From assembly GCF_027920545.1 (NCBI RefSeq), contig NZ_CP115859.1, positions 1,916,001 to 1,980,000 on the forward strand: a DNA stretch of 64,000 nt. The letters are read 5' to 3'. This document shows positions 24,185-32,549 of this stretch, piece after piece. The stretch is from Chryseobacterium camelliae. Its GTDB lineage: Bacteria; Bacteroidota; Bacteroidia; Flavobacteriales; Weeksellaceae. The position numbers and the translations under genes are program-made. The notes beneath the pieces were generated by a model, which had not been told where the DNA came from, made no database searches, and worked only from the letters and a program-made list of their open reading frames with translations. Every line of letters begins with the position of its first letter. The stretch's first letter is position 1.

Positions 24185-24214
24185 TGTTTATAAATTTTTA
24201 GTTATTTCGAGGTG

Positions 24215-24244
24215 CAAATATACCATTTTTTTATTTACTAACAA
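24215..24244 (-). promoter_or_regulatory. Promoter of rplU-rpmA
   Basis: On the minus strand TTG (complement of 24242-24244), 19 bases, TATATTTG (complement of 24215-24222), 31 bases before the rplU ATG. Confidence 0.75.
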
Positions 24245-24409
24245 CATGGTTTTGAGAATTTTTCTAAACTTTATCTATAATTTTTATAATTCCTGCTCAC
24301 TTACAAATTGATCTTCAAAATATTCCAATGTACATAAAGTCTAATTTATTGTATTTTTGAAAATTAGAAAACAGATCATAAAAACAATCTTTTAACAACC
24401 TCAACAAGC

Positions 24410-25507
24410 ATGAACAGAGACCTCTATATAGATTTTGCCAAAGGATTGGCAACACTTTCGATTATTTTCATTCATACCGCGTTTTGGTCCGGTCAGTTTT
24501 ATATTGCACCGGAAGTAAGGGTCTTTTCATTGGTTTTTGATGTGGCACTATTTTATGCTTTAAGCGGATTAACTTCCGGCTCAAACGTAGAAAAAACGTT
24601 TTACAGGCTTTTAAAGTTGCAAATCACTTATATGATCTTTGTAACCCTTCTTTTCTTTTTAGATTATTTCTTTAAAGTCTTTGGACTTGCATTTTTCTCT
24701 CTGGAATGGCTTCATAATTTCTACTCCACTTTCGGATCAAAATATGCTGCAATAGATATTTCAACGCAGCCACAATGGCAAAATCTTGGAAACTGGTATC
24801 TTCATCAGTACACCAATGCAGATACGTTTCCTGTCGTAATGGGTAGTTTCTGGTATCTTAAAGTGTATTTTATACTAAGTGTATTCGGAGTTTTAATTTT
24901 AAAATTTTTCCCGAAGCATATCAGTTGGTTCATCGGAATCTGTATTGCACTGACTGCAATTTTCAATATTTTCCCTGAATATTATCCGTCCGGACAAGTA
25001 GGATATGTTGCTTTTTATATGACTGTTTTTCTGGTTGCCCATCAGATGAAAGGGAAAAAAATCCCAACGAAATGGATTCCTGCACTGTACGGATTGGTTG
25101 CATTAGCTTTATTCTGGATGTTTTCTTATTACGGAAATGAAGTTTTCTATAAAATCAACAAGAATAAATTTCCTCCCACTGTTATTTATATCATCTGGAC
25201 TTTATTTTCTCTCACTACCTTATTTGTTTTTTACAACAGACTTAAAATATCAAAGGAAAGCTTTGTCACTTACATCGGTAAAAATGCAATCTTCTTTTAT
25301 TTTGCACAGGGAATCAGTTCTTCCTTAGTTTATTTCTTAGTCGTTGCGCTCAAAGAAAATATGCCTTGGTGGGTTTTAATGATTTTAATTTACCTCATCA
25401 ATATTGTTTTAGCATTTATTATTGCAGCCGGATTAAAGAAATTTGACGGTTTCGGATGGAAAATCCTGGAATTTTTGAGAAAGAAAACCGCCTCTAGATC
25501 TGTATAA
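24410..25507 (+). CDS. Acyltransferase family 3 membrane protein
   Basis: Protein of 365 residues with about ten membrane helices. The N-terminus RDLYIDFAKGLATLSIIFIHTAFW has the Asp/Lys-Gly and the helix-borne His typical of acyltransferase-3 proteins (OafA, fucose 4-O-acetylase, OpgC). Such enzymes move acetyl or succinyl groups onto sugars of surface glycans at the inner membrane. No glycan genes lie nearby, so the acceptor is unknown. A TATTTTTG -7-like element stands at 24352-24359. Confidence 0.85.
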   Translation: MNRDLYIDFAKGLATLSIIFIHTAFWSGQFYIAPEVRVFSLVFDVALFYALSGLTSGSNVEKTFYRLLKLQITYMIFVTLLFFLDYFFKVFGLAFFSLEWLHNFYSTFGSKYAAIDISTQPQWQNLGNWYLHQYTNADTFPVVMGSFWYLKVYFILSVFGVLILKFFPKHISWFIGICIALTAIFNIFPEYYPSGQVGYVAFYMTVFLVAHQMKGKKIPTKWIPALYGLVALALFWMFSYYGNEVFYKINKNKFPPTVIYIIWTLFSLTTLFVFYNRLKISKESFVTYIGKNAIFFYFAQGISSSLVYFLVVALKENMPWWVLMILIYLINIVLAFIIAAGLKKFDGFGWKILEFLRKKTASRSV

Positions 25508-25575
25508 AAGCCAATTTGAAATAAAATAATATTCTTATTGCAAATTATTTTAATTTTACAAAAATTTTTTAAGTC

Positions 25576-26157
25576 ATGTTTAAGCTGAAACTTCCTACCG
25601 ATCCGAGGTGGGCCAATATTGCAGAAGGAAACCTTCAGGAAATTTTGACCGATCATGCCTGGTGTGAACAAAAAGCAGCAACCAACGCAATCGGACTTAT
25701 TACGATGCTTCCGGAATATCCGGAAATTGTGACCGAGCTTCTGGCAATTGCTCAGGAAGAATTAGACCATTTTAACCAGGTTCATGAGATCATAAAAAAA
25801 CGTGGCTATACTTTCGGGCGTACCAGAAAAGATGATTATGTCAACGAATTGGTCAATTTTATCCAGAAAGGAGGTAACAGAGATGATTTAATTGTTGACA
25901 AGATGCTTTTTGCAGCCATGATCGAAGCAAGAAGCTGTGAAAGATTTAAAGTTTTAACAGAAAATATACAAGACGAGGAATTAAAAACGTTCTATAGAGA
26001 CCTGATGATTTCGGAAGCCAATCATTATACTACTTTTATTGGATTTGCAAGACAGCTTGGCGATCCTGAAAAAGTAAACCAACGCTGGGAAGAATGGCTA
26101 GAATATGAAGCTAAAATTATACAATCTTACGGGAACAAAGAAAGCATCCACGGATAA
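25576..26157 (+). CDS. miaE: tRNA-(ms2io6A37) hydroxylase MiaE-like
   Basis: Protein of 193 residues in the ferritin-like diiron fold. Iron-ligand pattern seen: Glu-x-x-His in AIAQEELDHFNQVHEI and again in EANHYTTFIGFARQLG, with further acidic helices (IEARSCERFKVL). The order and length match MiaE, which hydroxylates the isopentenyl side chain of ms2i6A37 in tRNA using O2. Its substrate-making partner MiaB is encoded in the same window (4265-5701). It ends ten bases before the DUF502 gene on the same strand, so the two are probably co-transcribed. Confidence 0.9.
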   Translation: MFKLKLPTDPRWANIAEGNLQEILTDHAWCEQKAATNAIGLITMLPEYPEIVTELLAIAQEELDHFNQVHEIIKKRGYTFGRTRKDDYVNELVNFIQKGGNRDDLIVDKMLFAAMIEARSCERFKVLTENIQDEELKTFYRDLMISEANHYTTFIGFARQLGDPEKVNQRWEEWLEYEAKIIQSYGNKESIHG

Positions 26158-26167
26158 AAAATAAGAA

Positions 26168-26785
26168 TTGAAGAAACCAACTTTTGAAAACCTTACCAGT
26201 TATTTCCTGAAGAATTTTTTTCAGGGTTTACTTATTATTGGACCTATTGGTCTTACGGTTTTTGTAATTTGGTATATCGTAACTTCTATAGACAATATTG
26301 TACCGTCTATTGCCAAAGAAGCTCCTGGCCTGGTTTTTATATCCATATTATTGAGTACGGCAATACTTGGGTACCTGGGAAACAAATTTGTAGTCGGACG
26401 ATTTTTTGTAGATGCCATAGATCGTCTTTTAGAAAAAACTCCGGGTATAAAACATATCTATTCTCCAACAAAAGACGTGATGTCTTCATTTGTGGGAGAT
26501 ACAAAAAAATTCAATGATCCTGTTTGGGTAAAAACCAATGAAAATCCTGAAATATGGAGAATCGGTTTTCTAACCCAGAAAGAAATGGCAGATGTAAACA
26601 AACACAACTATGTTGCCGTTTATCTCCCGCATTCTTACGCTATTTCCGGTTGGGTAATTGTAACTGAAGAAAAAAACATAAAACCTGTAGTGGGTATGAC
26701 TGCCGCTTCGGCAATGAAGTTTGCGGTAAGTGGTGGCGTTGCAGGGTTCCATTCCGATGACAATATTTTCAAAGCACCGGAATAA
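26168..26785 (+). CDS. DUF502 family membrane protein
   Basis: Protein of 205 residues with a TTG start (26168); no nearby ATG is in frame. Two membrane helices (GLLIIGPIGLTVFVIWYIV and LVFISILLSTAILGYLGNKFV) precede a soluble domain with the DUF502 signatures LEKTPGIKHIYSPTKDVMSSF and the GGV near the end. Function unknown; plant relatives (LCV/COV1) affect membrane trafficking. It starts ten bases after miaE. Confidence 0.9.
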   Translation: MKKPTFENLTSYFLKNFFQGLLIIGPIGLTVFVIWYIVTSIDNIVPSIAKEAPGLVFISILLSTAILGYLGNKFVVGRFFVDAIDRLLEKTPGIKHIYSPTKDVMSSFVGDTKKFNDPVWVKTNENPEIWRIGFLTQKEMADVNKHNYVAVYLPHSYAISGWVIVTEEKNIKPVVGMTAASAMKFAVSGGVAGFHSDDNIFKAPE

Positions 26786-26846
26786 TCTTTTTTACCTTTA
26801 AAATAATATCAAATCTGATATTATTAAATCATCACGATTCAAAAAA

Positions 26847-27026
26847 TTTTAACCACAAAAGATACAAAAGACAAACTTTAGGTTTTTAAAGTTTTACATT
26901 TTGGAAATAAAAGTTCCTAAAAGAAGAAAATAAAAACATCTTCAAAACTATATGTTCTCATCGAATTAGGAGTATAAACCTTAAAGAATTCATAGATCTT
27001 AAGTTTTTGTGCTTTTATGGTTAAAA
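26847..27026. repeat. Intergenic element with imperfect ~25-base terminal inverted repeats
   Basis: The left end TTTTAACCACAAAAGATACA is mirrored at the right end by TTTTGTGCTTTTATGGTTAAAA (read as its inverse complement it begins TTTTAACCATAAAAGCACAA). The 180-base unit has no coding frame and lies between DUF502 and the monooxygenase gene. It resembles the short ACCACAAAAGGCACAAAAG-type repeats of Chryseobacterium genomes, a memory-based comparison. Confidence 0.5.
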
Positions 27027-27074
27027 ATTACCGATTTTTACAAATAAAACTAACAATACGATTAAATTAAAAGG

Positions 27075-28160
27075 ATGAGCAAAGTTGCAATCATAGGAGC
27101 CGGAGTTTCCGGATTGAGCATGGCCAATTATTTAGAAAAAAATAATATTGACTACCACATCTATGAAAGGAGAACCCAAAACGACCTGAAAGGACACGGA
27201 TTTATTCTTCCGAAAGAAGGAATAGAACACCTTTCAAGCATTATTGATATTGACGATCTTTATAAAAAAGGAAGCTTCCTGAAAAAATACCTTCATTACG
27301 GTCAAGAGGGAGAAATAATCTCAGAAAAAGATCTTGATGATGTATTTGTGGTTTCCAGAAGTGCATTGATAGAAATTTTGGCAAATGGAATTCCTGCAGA
27401 AAAGATTTCTTATAACACAACCGCTACCCTAAACGGATTTTCCAACGGGAAAGCAGATATTACCCTTGACGAAAACACTCCATTGGAAGCCGACATCGTA
27501 GTCGCTTCGGACGGATCAAGAAGCAGAATCAGGAGAACAATTTTTGAGCATGAGACGATGAAAGCCGTTCTTGAAAATGAAGTGGTAAACATTATCGAAA
27601 ACGAAGAATTAGCCAGCCAGATTGAAAGCAACTTCCTGAAGTTCCACCATGAAAACGGAGGTCTTACTTTTGGAGTATTGAAGCTTTCTCCTTCAAAAAT
27701 TCTTTGGTATTGCCAGTTCGATATCAGTAAGTTCTTTATTAATGAAGATTATACTCCGGATTGTATCAAACAATTCATGCAGGATCATTTCGGAGACTGG
27801 AATCCTCTGATTTCATCGATCATTGAAGGTTCGAGCTATGAAAACGCTCATATCTGGAGAGTCTATGAATTAGAAGAACTTAACCCGTTCTATCATGAAA
27901 ATGTTGTATTCATAGGAGATTCAGCACATCCGTTGATTCCTTTTACAAGCCAGGGAGTGACTTCCGCTTTAAAGGATTCTTACACATTAACTCAGCTTTT
28001 ACTGGAAGGAAACGATCTTCAGGAAACCTTCAAAAAGTATGAAGAAGACAGAAAACCGGAAATTGAGATTCATATCAAAAACGGAAGAGCATTACTGAAT
28101 CAATTCCTTTTACCATTAAGCGAACAACCGAAAAATACATTACCCATTTCATATAAATAA
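27075..28160 (+). CDS. FAD-dependent monooxygenase (aromatic hydroxylase type)
   Basis: Protein of 361 residues. The N-terminal dinucleotide motif VAIIGAGVSGLSMANYLEKNNI binds FAD, ADIVVASDGSRSRIRR is the second FAD/NAD-contacting DG motif, and VVFIGDSAHPLIPFTSQGVTSAL is the third (GD) motif. This is the class A flavin monooxygenase layout (PHBH, UbiH, kynurenine 3-monooxygenase). The substrate is unknown. It is followed after one base by an aminotransferase gene, so the two enzymes probably work in one pathway on an aromatic or amino-acid-derived compound; that link is inference. Confidence 0.9.
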   Translation: MSKVAIIGAGVSGLSMANYLEKNNIDYHIYERRTQNDLKGHGFILPKEGIEHLSSIIDIDDLYKKGSFLKKYLHYGQEGEIISEKDLDDVFVVSRSALIEILANGIPAEKISYNTTATLNGFSNGKADITLDENTPLEADIVVASDGSRSRIRRTIFEHETMKAVLENEVVNIIENEELASQIESNFLKFHHENGGLTFGVLKLSPSKILWYCQFDISKFFINEDYTPDCIKQFMQDHFGDWNPLISSIIEGSSYENAHIWRVYELEELNPFYHENVVFIGDSAHPLIPFTSQGVTSALKDSYTLTQLLLEGNDLQETFKKYEEDRKPEIEIHIKNGRALLNQFLLPLSEQPKNTLPISYK

Positions 28161-28161
28161 T

Positions 28162-29319
28162 ATGTTTACAAATAACGATATTAATTTCGAAGCCCTGAAA
28201 AGAAAAGCCTATAACGGAAGATGGGCAACATTAGAAGACGGAATCATTCCTCTTACAGCGGCAGATCCGGATTTCAGAATGTCAAAGGAAATCGAAAACG
28301 GAATTATTGAATACATCAAAGACGGATATCTTAGCTACGGTCCTTTTTCAGGAATTCCCGAGTTCAAAAAAAGCGTTGCGGAACATTTCAACACCGGAAA
28401 AAACGGAAGCTTTACTCCTGAAAATGTATTAGCCGTAAACAGTGCCGCAATGGGAATGTTCATGGTAGCCAAATACGTTCTGAATCCGGGAGATGAAGCG
28501 ATTATTTTTGATCCGGTTGATTTCCTGTTCAAAAAAACAGTGGATGCTGTTGGCGGAAACATCAAATTATGCGCAGTCGACTCTAAAACAGGAGACATCG
28601 ATTTTGACATGCTGGTTTCTTTAATTGGTCCGAAAACCAAACTTATCAGCATTTGCAACCCTCACAATCCTGTAGGAAGAGTATATTCCAAAGAAGTTTT
28701 AAAGAAAATTTCAGAAATCGCCGCAGCTCATGATCTTTGGGTAATGAGTGACGAGATCTGGAGTGATATCGTGTATGACAAAAGAGAATTCAATACCTAT
28801 TCTTCCGTTTCTGAGGAAGCGAAAAAGAAAAGCTTTACGGTATTCGGATTTTCAAAATCTTTTGGAATTGCAGGGTTAAGAATTGGTGCTGTTTTATGTA
28901 ATGATCAGGATCTTTTGGATGATTTTACAGAAAAATCAAACTTTAATTCCACCATTGAAGGGGTTTCTACCCTGTCACAAATTGCTGCAAGTGTAGCCAT
29001 CGACAGAGCAAAGCCTTGGTTTAATGATTTCCTGACGCATCTACAGCACAACAGAGATCTTGCGCACAGTATGCTAAGCAATTCGGGAATTTTAACGCCT
29101 AATTTCCCTGAAGCAACCTTCGTAATTTTCCCTAAGATTGAAAACGGAATGTCGAGTGAAGCTTTTGCACAACATGTTTTACAGCAAGGAAAAGTAGCGA
29201 TTGTTCCCGGTTCGGAAAGATGGTTCGGAAAAGGAGCGGAAGGACACGTTAGAATCTGCTTCTCGACGTCCCAGGAAATTCTTACAGAAGGATTGAACAA
29301 ACTGATTAACAGCTTTTAA
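28162..29319 (+). CDS. PLP-dependent class I/II aminotransferase (MalY/PatB-like)
   Basis: Protein of 385 residues of fold type I. Seen: the N-terminal LTAADPDFRMSKEI like the MalY/PatB start, NPHNPVGRVY, SDEIWSDIVYD, the PLP lysine in FGFSKSFGIAGLRIG and the C-terminal HVRICFSTS with the carboxylate-binding Arg. MalY/PatB proteins are often C-S lyases while others transaminate, so the reaction cannot be fixed. It is coupled to the flavin monooxygenase gene (one-base gap) and a long hairpin follows. Confidence 0.88.
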   Translation: MFTNNDINFEALKRKAYNGRWATLEDGIIPLTAADPDFRMSKEIENGIIEYIKDGYLSYGPFSGIPEFKKSVAEHFNTGKNGSFTPENVLAVNSAAMGMFMVAKYVLNPGDEAIIFDPVDFLFKKTVDAVGGNIKLCAVDSKTGDIDFDMLVSLIGPKTKLISICNPHNPVGRVYSKEVLKKISEIAAAHDLWVMSDEIWSDIVYDKREFNTYSSVSEEAKKKSFTVFGFSKSFGIAGLRIGAVLCNDQDLLDDFTEKSNFNSTIEGVSTLSQIAASVAIDRAKPWFNDFLTHLQHNRDLAHSMLSNSGILTPNFPEATFVIFPKIENGMSSEAFAQHVLQQGKVAIVPGSERWFGKGAEGHVRICFSTSQEILTEGLNKLINSF

Positions 29320-29326
29320 TATATTT

Positions 29327-29392
29327 CCCGCAGATTTCATGAATTGCACAGATTTTTAACTCGTGTAATTCATGAAATCTGTGGGATTTTTT
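29327..29392. terminator. Long inverted repeat serving as a bidirectional terminator
   Basis: CCCGCAGATTTCATGAATTG at the left pairs with AATTCATGAAATCTGTGGG at the right (29327-29385), a ~20-bp stem with one wobble and a loop of about 20 bases. A T run follows on the plus strand. It separates the convergent aminotransferase and PQQ-type dehydrogenase genes. The sequence resembles the AATCTGCG-type intergenic repeats of flavobacteria. Confidence 0.7.
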
Positions 29393-29396
29393 ATGA

Positions 29397-30608
29397 TTAT
29401 TTTTTCGAAATCTTATACAGTTTTCCGCTATCGGTTACCGCATAAAGATTTCCATCCATTCCGTTCAGCACATCCCGGAATCTTTCTTTCTGATCTAAAA
29501 GCAATCGTTCTTCACCTACTACCTTATTATTTTCCATCACAATTCTGTTGATGTGTTCCCCACTCAGGCAACCGATGAATAAATTATTTTTCCATTCGTC
29601 AATATTTCCTGTATAGAAGGTGACTCCACTTGGTGACACTACAGGATCCCAATAATAAACAGGCTGTTCCGTTCCTGTCTTTTGGGTTGTTCCTCCGTTT
29701 ATCTTTTCACCCGAATATTCAATTCCGTACGTAACATCACCCCAACCGTAGTTTTTCCCGGGTTGAATTAAATTCATCTCATCCCCTCCTCTCGGTCCCA
29801 TTTCCACATCCCAAAGATTTCCGTTTGAGTCTATAGCCAAACCTTGCGGGTTTCTGATTCCATAAGCATAGATTTCAGGCTTGTACCCGCCTTTTCCAAT
29901 AAAAGGGTTTCCCGGTGCCGGTTTTCCTTCTTTAGTTATTTTTAAGATTTTCCCCAGATAATTATCCGTTTTTTGAGCATATACTCTTGTTTGTTTGTCT
30001 GATCGTTCTCCTGTGCTTACAAACAGATTTCCGTCTTTATCGAAAACCAGTCTGCTTCCGTAATGTTTATCTCCATCATAAGACGGTTCTGCCCGGAAAA
30101 TTACTTGTACTCCGGAAATAGCTTTTAAATCCTGAGACAACTTTCCTTTGGCAACAGAAGTTAGATTTCCTTTTCCAAATGGCTCAGAAAAACTGAAATA
30201 AATGATATTATTGGTTTTGAAATCAGGGTCAAGAGCTACATCCAGCATTCCGCCCTGCCCTTTTGAATCAACTTTGGGAAAGCCTTCGATTTTCGAAATT
30301 TGTTTTCCGTCTGTAGAAACAACATTCATATAGCCTGTCTTTTCGGTAATTAAAAATCGCCCATCCGGTAAATTAATAATTCCCCAAGGTCTACCTAAAC
30401 TTTTAGTTATGACCTCTATTTTATAAGGAGTTTTTGTTTTTACAGCTTTTATTCTTGTCTGTCCTTCAAAAGCTGGCTTATAAGAAGTATTGGCTTCATG
30501 GGTTTCTGCGCTTCCATCTGGCTTTGTTTGTTGAGCAGTCGTCTTTTTACAAGATGATAAAAAAACAATGATACAGAATATTCCTGAGAGATAATTAGTG
30601 ACTTTCAT
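29397..30608 (-). CDS. PQQ-dependent sugar dehydrogenase-like lipoprotein
   Basis: Protein of 403 residues. The N-terminal signal ends in a lipobox LSSC (Cys20), so it is probably lipidated and periplasm- or surface-facing. The body is the six-bladed propeller of soluble glucose/sorbosone dehydrogenases (Asd/YliI type): RPWGIINLPDGRFLITEKTG, SRLVFDKDGNLFVSTGER, AYGIRNPQGLAIDSNGNLWDVEMGPRGGDE and the catalytic-His region. These oxidise aldoses with PQQ and Ca2+. No PQQ synthesis genes are in view, so the cofactor would have to be scavenged. It is transcribed divergently from the blaI-type regulator with its operator between them. Confidence 0.9.
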   Translation of the reverse strand: MKVTNYLSGIFCIIVFLSSCKKTTAQQTKPDGSAETHEANTSYKPAFEGQTRIKAVKTKTPYKIEVITKSLGRPWGIINLPDGRFLITEKTGYMNVVSTDGKQISKIEGFPKVDSKGQGGMLDVALDPDFKTNNIIYFSFSEPFGKGNLTSVAKGKLSQDLKAISGVQVIFRAEPSYDGDKHYGSRLVFDKDGNLFVSTGERSDKQTRVYAQKTDNYLGKILKITKEGKPAPGNPFIGKGGYKPEIYAYGIRNPQGLAIDSNGNLWDVEMGPRGGDEMNLIQPGKNYGWGDVTYGIEYSGEKINGGTTQKTGTEQPVYYWDPVVSPSGVTFYTGNIDEWKNNLFIGCLSGEHINRIVMENNKVVGEERLLLDQKERFRDVLNGMDGNLYAVTDSGKLYKISKK

Positions 30609-30662
30609 AATTGATATTTAAGAGGTTATAAAGATGAGTGGAAAAATAATGCCATAAAAAAA

Positions 30663-30698
30663 TTTGCATAATTAAATTTTTATTCTACATTTGTAGAA
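30663..30698 (+). promoter_or_regulatory. Promoter and operator of the BlaI/BlaR1-type operon
   Basis: TTTG (30663-30666), 19 bases, TACATTTG (30686-30693) is a full promoter match. The 16-base palindrome TTCTACATTTGTAGAA (30683-30698) covers the -7 element and contains TACA-nn-TGTA, the known core recognised by BlaI/MecI repressors. This implies direct autorepression. The start codon lies 22 bases downstream. Confidence 0.8.
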
Positions 30699-30720
30699 AC
30701 AAATATCAAAACGTAGAGAC

Positions 30721-31092
30721 ATGAAAGAAATAAAGCTTACAGGCTCTGAAAAAATACTTATGGAAATCTTATGGGAGAAAGAAAAAATTTTTATGAAAGA
30801 AATTTTAGAATCTTATCCTGAACCAAAACCGGCTCCCACAACAGTGGCTACGTTGCTGAAACGGATGCAAAATAAGAATTTGGTTGGCTTCACGCTTTAT
30901 GGCAATTCACGTGAATATTATCCTAAAGTGGCAAAAGGCGAATATTTCAAAGAAGAAATGACTTCCATGATCGATCGTTTTTTCAACAGTTCGGTTACAC
31001 AATTTGCTTCGTTCTTTACATCAAATTCAAAACTGACACAAAAGGAACTTAAAGAGCTTCGTGACATTATAGATCAACAGATAAAAGAATAA
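30721..31092 (+). CDS. BlaI/MecI/CopY-family transcriptional repressor
   Basis: Protein of 123 residues: an N-terminal winged helix (LTGSEKILMEILWEKEKIFMKEIL, then PAPTTVATLLKRMQNKNLV as recognition and wing) and a C-terminal dimerisation helix region (LTQKELKELRDIIDQQIKE). The family is inactivated by cleavage, triggered by the BlaR1-like protease encoded two bases downstream. No beta-lactamase gene is adjacent, so the regulated targets lie elsewhere or are the operon itself. Confidence 0.93.
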   Translation: MKEIKLTGSEKILMEILWEKEKIFMKEILESYPEPKPAPTTVATLLKRMQNKNLVGFTLYGNSREYYPKVAKGEYFKEEMTSMIDRFFNSSVTQFASFFTSNSKLTQKELKELRDIIDQQIKE

Positions 31093-31094
31093 AA

Positions 31095-32486
31095 ATGGAA
31101 ACTATTATTTTAAAAATCACGATCTGTTCGGGAATTTTACTCGGATGCTATTATCTTTTTCTGGCAAAAGAAAGAACTTTCGTCTTCAATCGTTTTTTCC
31201 TGATTCTTGCGCTTGTCTTTTCATCTATTATTCCTTTTATAACGATCAAAACACAACAAAAAGCATCCGTAGAAAAAATACTTTTCCAGCAACAAGAAGT
31301 TCAACAGACTGTTTCTTATACACCCAATGCTGCACAACATGAAGTATTTGATTATGCTTCTTTAATTCTCCCCTTTTATCTTTTGGTATCAGGATTCTTT
31401 TTGATTAAACTTCTTTTTTCAATTTATAAAATTAAAAACCTGAAAGGAAGTAAAATAGTATATAAAAGCAGAGCAATAAAGGTACTCGAAGACAATACTC
31501 CTCCATTTAGTTTTATGAACACCATCTATATTTCTAAAGATTACTTTAAAGACGGTAATATGGAGGACAATATATTTCTTCATGAGGAAATTCACGTGAA
31601 ACAGAAGCATACGATAGATGTTCTCCTGGTAGAAGCTTTCAAAATAGTATTATGGTTTAATCCGTTCATTTACTTCTATAAAAAAGCAATGATCACCAAT
31701 CACGAATTCATTGCCGATGAAGAAGTAATCCATAAAAACAAAAACATCAAAAATTATCAGGAACTCATCCTACAGGAAATTCTTAAACAACAGGATTTAA
31801 AACTGATACACCGATTCAATTTTAACAACACCAAAAAACGATTTATTATGATGACAAGTAAAAATTCAAAATTTGCGAAGGCAAAAAAGTATCTTACCAT
31901 TCCGGCATTTACTGCTTTGACCTTAGTTTTTGCAGAACGTGTGTATGCTAATGATACTAATAACACAGAAAGCAAACCTAATAATAATGAGACAGCTAAT
32001 GCAAGTTCGTTTACTCAAAAAATTATGCGTCCTGATTTTAAAGTAAAGCAGGAAGAAGTTTCAAATAGTTTAAAGAAAGATACGATTACTCCCAAAACTA
32101 AACTTAAAGAAACTAAACAGACAAACGAGGATAATACGGTCACTGATTTAGCCATTCCTGCATCAACACCTCCTGCTAAAAATTTAGTTCAGGCAGAATT
32201 TCCAGGAGGCATTAGCGAATTGAGAAAACAATTTGCCAATACTTTTGACACTTCTGCTCTAGGAAAGGATGTGAAAGGGGCAATGAAAACTGATATCTAT
32301 ATTTCCATAGACGAAAACGGAAAAGTTGTTGATGTAAAAGCCGACGGAAAAACCCAAAGCCTGAACAATGAAGCAATACGTGCTTTGAAAAATGTGCTTG
32401 CCGATAAAACATGGAAACCCGCTACAGAAAACGATAAGCCTATTTCAACAGCTTTCAAATTACCTATTATGCTAAATATACAATAA
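31095..32486 (+). CDS. BlaR1/M56-family metallopeptidase with C-terminal TonB-C-like domain
   Basis: Protein of 463 residues. Four membrane helices surround a cytoplasmic zinc-protease motif HEEIH in NIFLHEEIHVKQKHTIDVLL, with the downstream Glu in NHEFIADEEVI, as in M56 peptidases. The extracytoplasmic part has no penicillin-binding domain. Instead, after a linker, residues ~370-463 form a TonB-C-like domain (IYISIDENGKVVDVKADG, TWKPATENDKPIS). This architecture is common in Bacteroidota, where the sensed signal is unknown. A stem-loop terminator follows. Confidence 0.9.
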   Translation: METIILKITICSGILLGCYYLFLAKERTFVFNRFFLILALVFSSIIPFITIKTQQKASVEKILFQQQEVQQTVSYTPNAAQHEVFDYASLILPFYLLVSGFFLIKLLFSIYKIKNLKGSKIVYKSRAIKVLEDNTPPFSFMNTIYISKDYFKDGNMEDNIFLHEEIHVKQKHTIDVLLVEAFKIVLWFNPFIYFYKKAMITNHEFIADEEVIHKNKNIKNYQELILQEILKQQDLKLIHRFNFNNTKKRFIMMTSKNSKFAKAKKYLTIPAFTALTLVFAERVYANDTNNTESKPNNNETANASSFTQKIMRPDFKVKQEEVSNSLKKDTITPKTKLKETKQTNEDNTVTDLAIPASTPPAKNLVQAEFPGGISELRKQFANTFDTSALGKDVKGAMKTDIYISIDENGKVVDVKADGKTQSLNNEAIRALKNVLADKTWKPATENDKPISTAFKLPIMLNIQ

Positions 32487-32504
32487 ATACGAATGATGAT
32501 TAAG

Positions 32505-32536
32505 ACCGTTCAGAAGTTTCTGAACGGTTTTATTTT
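32505..32536 (+). terminator. Terminator between the BlaR1-type gene and uvrB
   Basis: ACCGTTCAG (32505-32513) pairs with CTGAACGGT (32520-32528), followed by TTTATTTT. It ends very close to the uvrB start. Confidence 0.85.
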
Positions 32537-32537
32537 G

Positions 32538-32545
32538 TAATTTTG
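32538..32545 (+). promoter_or_regulatory. Candidate -7 element of uvrB very close to the ATG
   Basis: TAATTTTG (TAnnTTTG) ends four bases before the uvrB start codon, which would put the transcription start at or next to the ATG. TTTC at 32517-32520 could act as a poor -33 element (17-base spacing). Confidence 0.45.
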
Positions 32546-32549
32546 TTAG

